DNA of 64,000 bases from the NCBI GenBank assembly GCA_017465745.1, contig JAFTVM010000094.1, positions 1 to 64,000 of the forward strand, in the 5' to 3' direction. Positions 1 to 9,479 of the stretch are shown here, piece by piece. The DNA comes from Oscillospiraceae bacterium. Its GTDB lineage: Bacteria; Bacillota; Clostridia; Oscillospirales; Oscillospiraceae. How positions within the stretch are numbered: the stretch's first letter is position 1; every line of letters starts with the position of its first letter. Below the pieces are notes generated by a model. It searched no databases, was not told the origin of the DNA, and was given only the letters and a program-made list of their open reading frames with translations. A program made the position numbers and the translations under genes.

Positions 1-250
1 CGCCATTATGAAGCGTGCCACACGGCACTACACCGTAGTAATTAAACCCTTGAATAACGGCTGATTTACCCGGCCGTTTTTAGACCGCACGGCGGCCGTT
101 GGTCACCGCACCAGCGGCCGTTCGCCGCCGCAGAATGCAGTTCTTCGTCAATTCATCGTGTTTATTTTACAGAAATCGGCGATGTAACAGCCGCACAAAA
201 TGTCGTAGCCATTAAACACCGTGCATAAATTGTCGAATTATCAGAGTTTC

Positions 251-299
251 TGCACTTGAGTGCATAAAGTTTGACTTTTCAAAAAATTTATGCTATCAT
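251..299 (+). promoter_or_regulatory. Promoter and palindromic operator-like site before the ATPase gene
   Basis: TTGACT at 271-276 and TATCAT at 294-299 are separated by 17 bases, a good sigma-70 type promoter about 20 bases upstream of the ATPase start codon. A perfect palindrome TGCACT-TG-AGTGCA at 251-264 lies just upstream of the -35 box and could bind a regulator. Positions 1-250 otherwise hold no gene I can recognise. Confidence 0.6.
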
Positions 300-321
300 A
301 ACGGCACAGGAGGTGTTTCCT

Positions 322-1638
322 ATGATTAATACCCATGATCTCAAAAGCAGAGACCTTTATTTGAATAAACTCATCGCATTTCGTGACACGGAGCCCGTTA
401 AAGTTGTAACCGGTATTCGCCGTTGTGGCAAGTCCAGCTTGCTGAAGCTGATGGTTCAGCATCTGAAGGACACCGGAATTGCGGAAGATCAGATCATTGA
501 AATGAATTTTGAATCCCATGAATTCAAAAAGATGAACGCCGATGATTTCTATCATTATGTAAAAGAGCGTGTTCTTCCCGAAAAGCGGATGTACCTGTTC
601 TTTGACGAACTGCAGCGAATCGACCATTGGGAAGATACTGTAAATTCCTTCCGGGTGGACTTCAACTGTGATATTTATATCACCGGTTCCAACGCATATC
701 TCCTGTCCTCCGAATACTCCACCTATCTGTCCGGCAGATGTGTAGAAATCAAAATGCTTCCCCTGTCCTTCCGGGAATTCATCGATTTCCACGGGTTTGA
801 GGTAAAGGAAGTCAGAAGCGCCCTGGGTGGAACCAAAAAGGTCGTTTTCCATGAATCCGGTGACCGCTATGAGCTCCGGGAGATTTTTGATGCCTATATG
901 CGTTTCGGCGGTATGCCGGGAATCGCAGATGTAGGTCTTGATCAGGAAAAGGCTATGGTCCTTCTGGATGGCATCTACTCTACAGTTGTTGTCCGGGATA
1001 TCCTGGAGCGCGAGAAGCGCAGAGGACAGAAGCAGATCACCGATCCGGTTCTGCTGCGTAAAATCATCCTCTTCCTGGCTGACAATATTGGCAGCACCGT
1101 TTCCGTTTCTTCTATCGGCAACACCCTGGTAAACGAAGGATTGCTGGAAGACGGAAAGCGCAAGGGCACACCCAGCACCCATACTGTACAAGCCTATATT
1201 TCCGCACTGATGGAATCCTATTTCTTCTACGATATCAAGCGCTTTGATATCAAGGGTAAGGAATATCTGCGTACCTTGGGCAAGTTCTATATCGTGGACA
1301 TGGGCCTGCGGAATTATTTGCTTGGCTTCCGCAACCGGGACAGTGGCCACGCAATCGAAAACGTGGTGTACTTCGAATTGCTCCGTCGGGGCTATGATGT
1401 TGCCATCGGCAAGGTCGACACCGCCGAAGTGGACTTTATCGCTACGAAAACAGATGAGAAGCTGTATATCCAGGTAACCGAATCTATGGTCAGCGAAGAT
1501 GTCCGTCGTCGTGAGCTGGCTCCTCTACAGAAGATCCGTGACAATTATGAGAAAATCGTCTTGTCTATGGATACCGGTCTGGATTCTTCCTATGAGGGCA
1601 TCAAATCCCTGAATCTGATTCAGTGGCTGCTGGGATAA
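322..1638 (+). CDS. AAA ATPase with C-terminal DUF4143-type domain
   Basis: Predicted ATPase of the widespread AAA_14/DUF4143 family, about 438 residues, close to the usual family length. A Walker A loop (GIRRCGKSSLL) lies near residues 30-40 and a Walker B-like stretch (YLFFDEL) near residue 95. The C-terminal part contains EVDFIATK, which resembles the PD-(D/E)xK-like core seen at the end of DUF4143 proteins. The start at 322 is chosen because CAGGAGGTG lies 7 bases upstream; an upstream in-frame extension has no ribosome binding site. The gene is monocistronic, with its own promoter and a strong terminator. Members are often found in mobile or toxin-antitoxin-like contexts, but the cellular role is unknown. 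Confidence 0.85.
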   Translation: MINTHDLKSRDLYLNKLIAFRDTEPVKVVTGIRRCGKSSLLKLMVQHLKDTGIAEDQIIEMNFESHEFKKMNADDFYHYVKERVLPEKRMYLFFDELQRIDHWEDTVNSFRVDFNCDIYITGSNAYLLSSEYSTYLSGRCVEIKMLPLSFREFIDFHGFEVKEVRSALGGTKKVVFHESGDRYELREIFDAYMRFGGMPGIADVGLDQEKAMVLLDGIYSTVVVRDILEREKRRGQKQITDPVLLRKIILFLADNIGSTVSVSSIGNTLVNEGLLEDGKRKGTPSTHTVQAYISALMESYFFYDIKRFDIKGKEYLRTLGKFYIVDMGLRNYLLGFRNRDSGHAIENVVYFELLRRGYDVAIGKVDTAEVDFIATKTDEKLYIQVTESMVSEDVRRRELAPLQKIRDNYEKIVLSMDTGLDSSYEGIKSLNLIQWLLG

Positions 1639-1655
1639 AAAATCATACGCAAATG

Positions 1656-1687
1656 AAGCGTCTGCCGGAAACGGCAGACGCTTTTCA
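1656..1687 (+). terminator. Rho-independent terminator of the ATPase gene
   Basis: Twelve-base arms AAGCGTCTGCCG and CGGCAGACGCTT flank a GAAA loop and are followed by T-rich sequence. Confidence 0.85.
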
Positions 1688-1886
1688 TATATACTAGACA
1701 CTACTTTCTCTGCCTATAAGTCAAATAAATCTTTGAAAAGTTTCAAAAACTCCGAAAATGAAGAAAATCCAACTTTCCTGAAAAAGTTGGTTTTTCGCCT
1801 TTATGCACTTTTAACAAAGCCAAAACTAACCCCACAGCTAACCCCATGGGTATTTTAGGGATCTCCATTTCTCAACAAAAAGTTAG

Positions 1887-1922
1887 AAAAGCACCGGATT
1901 TCTTTCGAAATCCGGTGCTTTT
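1887..1922 (-). terminator. Terminator after the tRNA-Met 3' end
   Basis: Arms AGCACCGGATTT (1890-1901) and AAATCCGGTGCT (1908-1919) form a 12-bp hairpin with flanking A and T runs. On the minus strand it directly follows the CCA end of the tRNA fragment. The right end of the IME (about 23490-23521) carries a hairpin of different sequence in the same place. Confidence 0.75.
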
Positions 1923-1936
1923 TATGGTTGCGGAGG
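1920..1936. repeat. Left 17-bp att direct repeat of the IME
   Basis: TTTTATGGTTGCGGAGG is identical to 23518-23534. It covers the end of the tRNA acceptor strand plus CCA. Confidence 0.75.
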
Positions 1937-1970
1937 CAGGACTCGAACCTACGACCTCCGGGTTATGAGC
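1925..1970 (-). pseudogene. 3' half of tRNA-Met (CAT), attachment site remnant
   Basis: On the minus strand this reads as a CAT anticodon loop, variable region, T arm with GGTTCGAGTCC, the 3' acceptor strand and CCA. The 5' half of a tRNA is missing: bases beyond about 1975 do not supply a D arm or a matching acceptor strand. This is what a tRNA 3' end looks like after an element has integrated into it. The intact tRNA should lie to the right of the integrated elements, beyond this window. Confidence 0.8.
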
Positions 1971-2063
1971 TGCCAAAAGTGGTATTTTCCGTTGCGGCTG
2001 TAAGGATTTTTTCCCTTTTTCACGGAAAACCCGGAGGTCACAGTCCATTCCGTGATGGTCTGT

Positions 2064-2105
2064 CCACCGTGTGCTGATCCCGTATGGGTCAGCGTATGGG
2101 TCAGG
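2064..2105. repeat. Left-end repeats, candidate integrase arm sites
   Basis: CCACCGTGTGCTG is followed by two tandem copies of CGTATGGGTCAG. A similar arrangement occurs near the right end at 23388-23439. The rest of 1971-2205 shows no gene. Confidence 0.5.
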
Positions 2106-2205
2106 CCGATCCATCCCCCAGGAGGGGAACACTCATCCCTCTCCAAGGTGTCGTGATTGTAGCATAGTTATCCGGATTTGCAAGTCATTTTTCCGGGAAG
2201 AAAAC

Positions 2206-2243
2206 TACCGCCAGACAGCACACCGATGTGCCATCTGGCGGTA
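2206..2243 (-). terminator. Terminator after the TIR-propeller gene
   Basis: Arms TACCGCCAGA and TCTGGCGGTA form a 10-bp stem. On the minus strand it is followed by a T-rich run (GTTTTCTT). Confidence 0.7.
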
Positions 2244-2411
2244 ATCAATAATACAAATCAAACAATCTAAAAAGTAAATCAGCTTCCCGTTCAACTCGTT
2301 CCGAACCAATCTATCTACATGGTTTCATTCAGCAACACAAAAATTACGTACTTAGGAACAGAGTATTCTCCCATCACCGTCGCGCATCTGGGATTCGTTG
2401 CAGAACATTCG

Positions 2412-5400
2412 TCACCCCACCAGCTGACGGGCAACAGAAATCAACTCCTCTGTGCCCGGGAGCCGGCAGGCTACCAAGCGGTCCAGCCCGTCCGGTATAT
2501 CGACCATCCGGTAGATCGTATTGCTGCGCGGATCCAGGGTGACAAAACCCGGAATATCCGCGATTTTGGTCCATGTCCTGGTGTCGATGCAGCTTGCGCT
2601 GTCACCGACGGTACCGTTGTGCTCCTTGCGGATATACAGCCGGGAATGGGCCGGATCTTCCACACAATACAGCTGTGCGGTGCTGGTCAGCGCTTCATCC
2701 CATTCCGTGTACACGATCTCTCCCGTGGAGGTATCGCAGATGCTGATCTGTTCCGTGATGGTCTGAAGCAGGAGGTACCGGTCATCCATCAAAAACCGGA
2801 CAGATGCCAGTGCACTGTGGGGCAATGCGAAGGGGATCTGGCACACCCGCTTTCCGGATTCGATCTCAAAAATGTCGATGGTCTTCTGTCCGGTCAGGCC
2901 CGCATACAGATCCCTGCTCTCAGAGAACCAGATCTTGTGCATCCCGCCGTAATCCTCGAAACTGCGCATCTTCCACTGAAGATCCAGCGAATTTAGGAAT
3001 GCGCAGCCACTGATCATGTCCTGACCGTTTTTGATGTACGGCATGCCGATATATCCGTTGCTGCCCGCAGCTATCCAGTAAGTGATCCCCCTGGGATAAT
3101 CCTCTGGATGCGGCAGTATATCGGATTTTACCTTCTGTGATGTGTCCACCACCACAAGCAGGATCTCCTCCTCAAAACAGATCGCATCCATCATGGCCTG
3201 ATCGGAGGTCCGAACGGCCAGAGCCGATATCAGATCCAGCGACTGCACAATCTCCTCTCCGTTTTCATCCTGAACCCGTTCGTAGCCCTCATACAGGGTC
3301 CCCCAAACATCCGAATCCATATTATAATAGAACAGATTGCCTGTGTTATCATACAGGAATAATATCCTGTTGCCCGGAAGCAAGCAGCCCAAAAATCCCT
3401 GGAAAGGTATTTCCAGCATTCTCAAAACCTGATTGGTATTCACGTCAATCAGGGCATACGAGGATCCACGTACCCATGACGACACGAGATCTCCTGTGCC
3501 AGCATCCTCATTTAATAAGATTCCTCGTCCCAACAGCAAGGAATCCTCGTCCGGGAATGAAACATAAGTATCAGATAACAGCAAATCCGCACTCGACAAG
3601 CCTGTATCAACGCATTGATGCAGACCATCCATCGTCACAATACGGCTGATCTCAATGCACTGGCCCTGATCTTCAGGCACAGCTGCAACAAAGCTGCCGG
3701 TATCTGCAGTCTGAATCAAACCATGCGCGCTGCTTTCAACCTGCTCGATGGGTCCAAGCAAATGGCTGATTCCCGCTGCCTCCACCCCATCCTGCACGGC
3801 ACGGTAGACGGTGTAAGTGCCATTTTCCAGGATCACCGCAAATGAATCGCTGCCCACCGGCAGAAGGTCCAGCACCATATCCTCCAGCTTCACTGCGAAG
3901 TTCACCACACCGGTCTGTGCGTTGAGGGCATACAGATATTCATTTGCATTGATGATGATCTGGTCCGACAAATACAGGCGGGGGATCTGATGGATATAGG
4001 TGAAGTCACCGGCAGGATCGGACGGCGTATGCACGGACCACAGAAGCCGATGATCGGACAGGTCTATTTTTTCTACCGTGTATGCAAACCGCTCATTCGG
4101 ATCCGCCGGATTCATCACCTGCATCTGTTGCTCATTGATATACTCCATCTCCACATTGGTACGAATCACTGTCAGCGTCTGTCCGTCATCCGTAAAATCA
4201 ACGCTCACACCAAATCCATAAGTTTCCACCACAGATTCCTGCCGTGAGATCACCTGACAGTTGCCCGTATTGCGGTCGGCCAGATAATAGCACAGGGCTG
4301 TGGAACCGTCGGCATACTCTTCCACAACGCTGCCGATAAATTTCGAACCGTCCGCATTGAGGGTGCCGCCCGTGTGGATATCTGCAGAGGATCCGCGGAA
4401 TACCAAATTGGGAACTTCACCCACCGAATTCCAATAACTCTCATCCGCCACCCGGACCCGCTGCACCATATTGCCCGTGGGAATGTCCACAAAGATGATC
4501 TCATGGCTGTCTTGGGTTTGTTCAACATAGGCCAGCGTATTCTGATCGCCGGATACATAGACGGTCCTCCAGGGATTCATTGCTCCATCCGTATCCTCAT
4601 GGTGCCAGAGGAGCTCGCCTGTCTGCTGTGACAGAGCAAGCACATTGGTCCTGTAATCATGGATGATCAGGTATTCCCCCGAAACGCTGACTGCTTTATC
4701 ACCGAAACGGATCGAATAGGCATTGGGGGATGCATATCCCTCAGTAGGCTCCATCATCTGTCCGACGAGGGCACGCTGATCCCACAGCATCTCACCTGTG
4801 GCAGTATCGAAGCACACCACATCGTCATTGATATCGATCAGAAACAGTCTGCTACCGTCCTGGGACAGGCAGAAATCCGACACTGGATTCACATGCTCCA
4901 GCACGGTTTTGGAAACCATGGATTCCAATGCTTCCTCTTCAAAGTATCCCAGGGAACGGATCAGAACTTCCTCCGCAGGGGCATGGTAAGGCCGACCGTC
5001 CAGAGCCCTCAGGGCTGTTTTGATCGCTTCGGCCCGTTCTCCGGATTCCAGCTGATCCCACGCCATATTCACCAGGATCTCCTGATTCTGCTGCTCCAGT
5101 TCCCGGTTCTTGGCATCGATTTGTAGATTTGACCACAGCAGGATGGCGATGATGGTCAACGCGACTGCGGAAATTCCGCCGATCCAGCTCCAGCGCCGTT
5201 TGCGGTCCCGCTCCTGGTCCCGCCTGACAAGATCATCAGGGTTGCAATCCAACAGTTTTGCGCAAAGTCGCACAAAATCCGGTTTGCGGTTCCGCCGAAG
5301 CTCTTTCACGTCAGACTGTGACAGATCCAGAAAATACGGCTCCGCATACTCCGGCAGCAGCTGACGCCGGACCACTTCGGGATCTCCGTGTGCCACGACC

Positions 5401-5714
5401 ATCAGCACGTTGTCGCGTCTGTGGTTTTGCAGAAAGAAGTCAATTTCCCGCCGCACCCAGTTGGATAAGTATGCATTGGGTGAACCGATCACAATCAGAT
5501 ACTCAGACGCATTCAGCTCATCACAAATAGTCCGGGGCAAATCATCCGTCATGGGCAGATCAGATTGATCGCGGAATACCTTGCCGATCTTTCTGTCGTT
5601 CCCCTGCCTGCGCCCCCGAGGAACCCGGTAGCTTTCCAGCATTTCCTGAATCGACTCCGCAATAGCAGCATCTTTGTGGCTGTAACTGATAAATGCTTTA
5701 TATTTATACTCCAT
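2412..5714 (-). CDS. TIR domain - transmembrane - beta-propeller protein
   Basis: This 1100-residue protein has three visible parts. Residues 1-150 are a TIR domain (start FISYSHKD; SPNAYLSNWVRREI with a glutamate near residue 90 at the place of the NADase catalytic Glu). Residues about 176-197 are one hydrophobic transmembrane helix (ISAVALTIIAILLW) after a basic stretch. About 850 residues then resemble WD40/PQQ-type propeller repeats with recurring aromatic and DG motifs (LWHHEDTDG, LLWSVHTPSD). The likely layout is a cytoplasmic TIR enzyme tethered to the membrane and controlled by a large propeller sensor. It lies 53 bases downstream of the 5768-6325 gene and is probably co-transcribed with it. 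TIR-propeller proteins are found among bacterial immune effectors; substrate and trigger here are unknown. Confidence 0.75.
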   Translation of the reverse strand: MEYKYKAFISYSHKDAAIAESIQEMLESYRVPRGRRQGNDRKIGKVFRDQSDLPMTDDLPRTICDELNASEYLIVIGSPNAYLSNWVRREIDFFLQNHRRDNVLMVVAHGDPEVVRRQLLPEYAEPYFLDLSQSDVKELRRNRKPDFVRLCAKLLDCNPDDLVRRDQERDRKRRWSWIGGISAVALTIIAILLWSNLQIDAKNRELEQQNQEILVNMAWDQLESGERAEAIKTALRALDGRPYHAPAEEVLIRSLGYFEEEALESMVSKTVLEHVNPVSDFCLSQDGSRLFLIDINDDVVCFDTATGEMLWDQRALVGQMMEPTEGYASPNAYSIRFGDKAVSVSGEYLIIHDYRTNVLALSQQTGELLWHHEDTDGAMNPWRTVYVSGDQNTLAYVEQTQDSHEIIFVDIPTGNMVQRVRVADESYWNSVGEVPNLVFRGSSADIHTGGTLNADGSKFIGSVVEEYADGSTALCYYLADRNTGNCQVISRQESVVETYGFGVSVDFTDDGQTLTVIRTNVEMEYINEQQMQVMNPADPNERFAYTVEKIDLSDHRLLWSVHTPSDPAGDFTYIHQIPRLYLSDQIIINANEYLYALNAQTGVVNFAVKLEDMVLDLLPVGSDSFAVILENGTYTVYRAVQDGVEAAGISHLLGPIEQVESSAHGLIQTADTGSFVAAVPEDQGQCIEISRIVTMDGLHQCVDTGLSSADLLLSDTYVSFPDEDSLLLGRGILLNEDAGTGDLVSSWVRGSSYALIDVNTNQVLRMLEIPFQGFLGCLLPGNRILFLYDNTGNLFYYNMDSDVWGTLYEGYERVQDENGEEIVQSLDLISALAVRTSDQAMMDAICFEEEILLVVVDTSQKVKSDILPHPEDYPRGITYWIAAGSNGYIGMPYIKNGQDMISGCAFLNSLDLQWKMRSFEDYGGMHKIWFSESRDLYAGLTGQKTIDIFEIESGKRVCQIPFALPHSALASVRFLMDDRYLLLQTITEQISICDTSTGEIVYTEWDEALTSTAQLYCVEDPAHSRLYIRKEHNGTVGDSASCIDTRTWTKIADIPGFVTLDPRSNTIYRMVDIPDGLDRLVACRLPGTEELISVARQLVG

Positions 5715-5767
5715 AATGACTCTCTTTCCGGTTCTTTACAGTGTCCCGCTTTCTCAGAATCGGACTG

Positions 5768-6325
5768 TCAGCCCTCCACAAGGACATAGCAGGCATCAAA
5801 CTCCGGTTTGGCTACAAAATTGAAACTGATATCTGTGATACAGGCATTCTCGTCCCGGTCCACGCTGTAAAAGACCAGTGTGGCGTCCGCGGCGGCGCTG
5901 AGATCCGCGCCCCAAAGGAAGGCGTTGAAGAAATGGGCGGGATCCTGGGGCTTCAGGGTCAGACGGCCCGTATCCACCAGCCAGCGGATCTCCTCGGTGA
6001 GGGCGTCGCCGGCCTGCCAGATCAGCAGGGGCTTGTTGATCTGCTCATATTCATCCCCGCTCAGATGGATGTGATTGTTCAGGAAAAATTCCCGGTCATT
6101 GGGATAGGGGAAATGGCGTCCGTCAATGGTATCGATCTTGAAATAATCGCCGCTCCGGGCGATCTGACCGTGACCGTTGACAGCCTCCTGGCTGAACAGC
6201 TCATAGCTACCGTCCGGCAGGCGTCGGATCGCGCCCTCCTCGATCAGCGCAGCCTCCATGGGGTGCCCCGCACCCAGGGGATAAGCCTTGACAATTTTCT
6301 TTTTGGATTTGAGTGCATACTTCAT
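5768..6325 (-). CDS. Uncharacterised 185-residue protein, possible PGDYG-like domain
   Basis: No clear family assignment. The start at 6325 follows AGGAGGTG by 8 bases. The stretch GQIARSGDYFKIDTIDGRHF resembles the GDY-containing core of PGDYG-type domains, which in comparative studies turn up beside RyR domains; I rate that as a guess. The C-terminal part (LVFYSVDRDENACITDISFN) looks like a beta-rich domain. It is the first gene of a two-gene operon with the TIR-propeller protein and is divergent from the RyR-nuclease gene, so the three may form one system. Confidence 0.6.
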   Translation of the reverse strand: MKYALKSKKKIVKAYPLGAGHPMEAALIEEGAIRRLPDGSYELFSQEAVNGHGQIARSGDYFKIDTIDGRHFPYPNDREFFLNNHIHLSGDEYEQINKPLLIWQAGDALTEEIRWLVDTGRLTLKPQDPAHFFNAFLWGADLSAAADATLVFYSVDRDENACITDISFNFVAKPEFDACYVLVEG

Positions 6326-6403
6326 ATCACAGCACCTCCTGCTCAGATAGGAACAGTATAGCATACTTTCCATCAAAATTGTAGTGCAATATTGGAAGCA
6401 GTA

Positions 6404-6432
6404 TTGTCAGTTTTAGAATGATTTGGTATAAT
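6404..6432 (+). promoter_or_regulatory. Promoter of the RyR-nuclease gene
   Basis: TTGTCA (6404-6409) and TATAAT (6427-6432) are spaced by 17 bases, 31 bases before the start codon. A TATACT box facing the other way (about 6356-6361) may serve the divergent gene. Confidence 0.75.
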
Positions 6433-6462
6433 AACGCCATATAGAAAAAGGAGGTACGCTCC

Positions 6463-9330
6463 ATGGAAATGTTCACCAGTTTTGACCTGTCCGTCTGCCG
6501 CCTGCTGCTGGAGTATCCGCTGTTTAATTACCGCACGAGTGCGGAAAATGGTTATCTGCTGCCTGTCCTGTTCATCGGCGGCGGCGAAAATTTTGAGATC
6601 CTTCGAAACAAGATCCTCTCCAACGGCCAGCTGCTGAACACCAGACTGGAAGCCACCTTCGTCACCGAAGATCGGTCCGCCTCCATCGAAAAGCTTCGGG
6701 AAAGCGCCCCGGATCTGGAACGCTTCATGGAGATCCAGGGCGAGCCCAACAAGGTGGAAATGGCCTGCGGCTCTCTTTGTTTTAAGCAGCATCCCGCCAT
6801 CGCACAGACTCTTCCCACGATCCTCAGCCAGTACACCCACAAATATGTGCTGATCAGTCTGGATACGGATTCTGATGCATCGGACACCATCGTCCCCACG
6901 CCCGGTCAGATGATCGCCTGGGTAAAGGGCGACACCATCCAGATCTGCGGTACAGATCAGGTTTTCACGCCCAACCGGGATGACGCCGCCATGGCAGACA
7001 TTCTGGACATTGCCTATCGGTTCCACTATGCCTATGCAAAGGGTCTTGATCCCTATATCACCAACCGGGAGATTCGGGAAGGATTCGATGATAAGTACAA
7101 TTACCCCGCTAACATCGAGTGTGCCCTCCATGTGCGCAGCAAACTCGTATCTGCCGGCATTGATCCCGGCACTCTGAAAAACAACGCCCTGAAAAGCAGC
7201 GCCGCCGAAGCCTTTGCAAAAATGCTGGCGGAGGATGCCCGAAATAAAGGCAACCTTTTGGAGCGTCTGGCCTGGCTGGAACACCGCCGCTGGTGTGTCA
7301 GCAAAGCGCTCGCCGGTCGCTGCTGTGACAGCGATACCGTCAATGCCATCTATGGCGACGATGGTTCCACCACCCACAGCACCGACAGCTCCAAAAAGTG
7401 GCACATCGCCCTGATGCCCTACGGAAAAAAGGACGGCGAGCTGTGCCGTCACCTGACGGAGCAGGACTGGACCGTCGAAAATCCCGAAACTATCGAAGAT
7501 CTGGACGAACTGGACAAGCAGACCCTCCGTGTCCACCGGCGGTGTGCGGCAATCGCCCGCGACAAACTGGAGTGCTGTCTGGAACATATCCCGAAACTAA
7601 AAGGCGCTACGCCCGAAGCGCTGCATAATCATATCGACCAGATGAAAAAAGCTCTGGAGCAGATGCAGCAGGGCAACCGGGATGCGGTTATTGCCTATCG
7701 GCACCACCGCCGGAAACTGGAGACGCAATTGGATGCCGCTCCAAGTACCGGAATAGATCCGGAGAAAGTCGAAGAAGTGAAGGAAATCCTGAAAGCCCTG
7801 GAAAATGATGTTGGCGCGCCCATTGAGTACCTGACCCGCAAGGACTACAAAAAGCCGAATCTGGTTCAGGTGGGCAGCATCCCCTTCGCTCTGTGCGGCT
7901 GGAAATCCACAGTTGTGGTCAAACTCATGGCTGACAGCATCCCGGAAAACGTTGCCGCCGCTTGGCAGCTGGAGCCCGGAGAGATCATTTTCGTGGACAC
8001 CGCAGAGACTCTGGAGGAATTGAAGCAGCTGCGCCGGAAAGCATGGCAGATTGACCGGTTCCTCAGCAAGAACTGCAATCAGACTCATTCTTCCTATCAT
8101 GTTTTTGTTCCCAGCAATGTGAAATACACCCCCAATTTCAGCTTCGATGACACGACCGCCACCCCATTCCTGCTTCAGGATCTCAAAAGCCACGACCCCA
8201 CCTTCTTTGGGAATGTGGACTGGGATCTGCACCACAGCTCCAGTCTGGAAGTGGATGAGCTGAGGCCCTATTTCATTGATCTGATGCATGATCTCAACGC
8301 CACCTCCATTGACGTGACCGGCGGCAAGCCGACGCTGCTCAGTCTGGCAGACGGCTATGCTCACAACAATCCGGCCGGTGCCTTTTTCATCCGGGACAAC
8401 CGGGTCCGCAACTTTTATGGCGCCCGAGGCATGGAACAGCAAGCTCTAGACAAAGGTCTGAGCGTGGAACAGCTCTTCGACTACACCGAAGCCAGTCTCA
8501 TCAAGCGGGACGACGACGAAATCACGGCGGCGTTCTTCGAGAAATACGAAGCCCTCTGGGATGTCGCTCACAGGCATTCGGAGTATTGGTACAATTTCTA
8601 TCTGTGCTTCTCCCGATCCTACAAGGAAAAGGCCGGCAGCCCTCATCCCGATGAATACCTGCGCGTCCCAGAGGAGAAAATCCTGGAACATTCCGGCAAA
8701 AAATACCGGGTTGGAAAAGAATCCCGTGTACTGAAAGACGAGTTTGACGCTATCATCCACGACCTGGTGGATGGCGGTCTGCTCACGTATGACCAGAAAG
8801 GAAAGTTCTACCAGGCAGCCTGCGAGGAGGTCATCGCCTGCCTGAGAAATCCCGGAAAGGTTCTGGAATACTACATCTACTGCACCGTAAAAAACAGCGC
8901 TGACTTCCACGACGAGTCCATGAGCTGGATGTTCCGTCACAATGATCAGCCCGGCGCAGCCATGAATGAGTTGGATGTGATCTGCAACAGCCACAGCGGC
9001 AACACCTTCTTCATCTCCGCCAAGAATGTAACCGCCGACTCTCTGGATAAGAACAACTTCCTGAACTACATCTGCTATGAAGTAGGCTGGCTGGCCGACC
9101 GTTTCGGCGGTACCAGTCCCAAAACCATCCTCGCCGCGCCCAATGTGCATCAGTTTGAACAAGGAAAACGCAGCAATCTGGTACGCAAGGCTATGAACCG
9201 TGGCATCTATCTGCTGGGCGACCGGTGCTTTGAACCCGGCAATCTTGAAAAGGTGCTGACCAACATCGACCTGGACAAGGAAGACTGGTGCGAGTTCCTG
9301 CTCGGCGAGACTGAGCCTGCCTGCGTGTAA
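6463..9330 (+). CDS. RyR-domain protein with C-terminal nuclease-like domain
   Basis: A 955-residue multidomain protein, start supported by AAGGAGG. Residues about 30-190 contain a Rossmann-like segment (LPVLFIGGGENFEILR). Residues about 262-300 match the RyR (ryanodine-receptor-like) signature, LAWLEHRRWCVSKALAGR, a domain found next to TrkA-N type folds in bacterial nucleotide-signalling and conflict systems. Near residues 833-856, NELDVICNSHSGNTFFISAKN resembles the D...xAK core of DUF1887/Card1-type PD-(D/E)xK nucleases, although the usual acidic residue before the lysine motif is serine here. I infer a ligand-sensing effector that cuts nucleic acid. It is divergent from the TIR-propeller operon and ends at its own terminator. 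Confidence 0.7.
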   Translation: MEMFTSFDLSVCRLLLEYPLFNYRTSAENGYLLPVLFIGGGENFEILRNKILSNGQLLNTRLEATFVTEDRSASIEKLRESAPDLERFMEIQGEPNKVEMACGSLCFKQHPAIAQTLPTILSQYTHKYVLISLDTDSDASDTIVPTPGQMIAWVKGDTIQICGTDQVFTPNRDDAAMADILDIAYRFHYAYAKGLDPYITNREIREGFDDKYNYPANIECALHVRSKLVSAGIDPGTLKNNALKSSAAEAFAKMLAEDARNKGNLLERLAWLEHRRWCVSKALAGRCCDSDTVNAIYGDDGSTTHSTDSSKKWHIALMPYGKKDGELCRHLTEQDWTVENPETIEDLDELDKQTLRVHRRCAAIARDKLECCLEHIPKLKGATPEALHNHIDQMKKALEQMQQGNRDAVIAYRHHRRKLETQLDAAPSTGIDPEKVEEVKEILKALENDVGAPIEYLTRKDYKKPNLVQVGSIPFALCGWKSTVVVKLMADSIPENVAAAWQLEPGEIIFVDTAETLEELKQLRRKAWQIDRFLSKNCNQTHSSYHVFVPSNVKYTPNFSFDDTTATPFLLQDLKSHDPTFFGNVDWDLHHSSSLEVDELRPYFIDLMHDLNATSIDVTGGKPTLLSLADGYAHNNPAGAFFIRDNRVRNFYGARGMEQQALDKGLSVEQLFDYTEASLIKRDDDEITAAFFEKYEALWDVAHRHSEYWYNFYLCFSRSYKEKAGSPHPDEYLRVPEEKILEHSGKKYRVGKESRVLKDEFDAIIHDLVDGGLLTYDQKGKFYQAACEEVIACLRNPGKVLEYYIYCTVKNSADFHDESMSWMFRHNDQPGAAMNELDVICNSHSGNTFFISAKNVTADSLDKNNFLNYICYEVGWLADRFGGTSPKTILAAPNVHQFEQGKRSNLVRKAMNRGIYLLGDRCFEPGNLEKVLTNIDLDKEDWCEFLLGETEPACV

Positions 9331-9349
9331 GGATCGCATACAACTAAGT

Positions 9350-9388
9350 AAACCCCCATATGAATCAACTACTCATCTGGGGGTTTAT
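9350..9388. terminator. Bidirectional terminator between convergent genes
   Basis: TAAACCCCCA and TGGGGGTTTA arms flank an AT-rich loop. It separates the plus-strand RyR gene from the minus-strand kinase-TIR gene. Confidence 0.7.
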
Positions 9389-9479
9389 TTAGGTTTGCTA
9401 GGCAACACAAGCCGTACTCCAACGTCAATATTCCAAATTACGATGCCCCTTTATCTACTATCGCTTTCACATAGGAATC

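Noticed and set aside
241..1350. 369-codon minus-strand frame opposite the ATPase gene
   Set aside because: It is fully antisense to a well-supported ATPase gene with promoter and ribosome binding site, and its translation has no recognisable domain.
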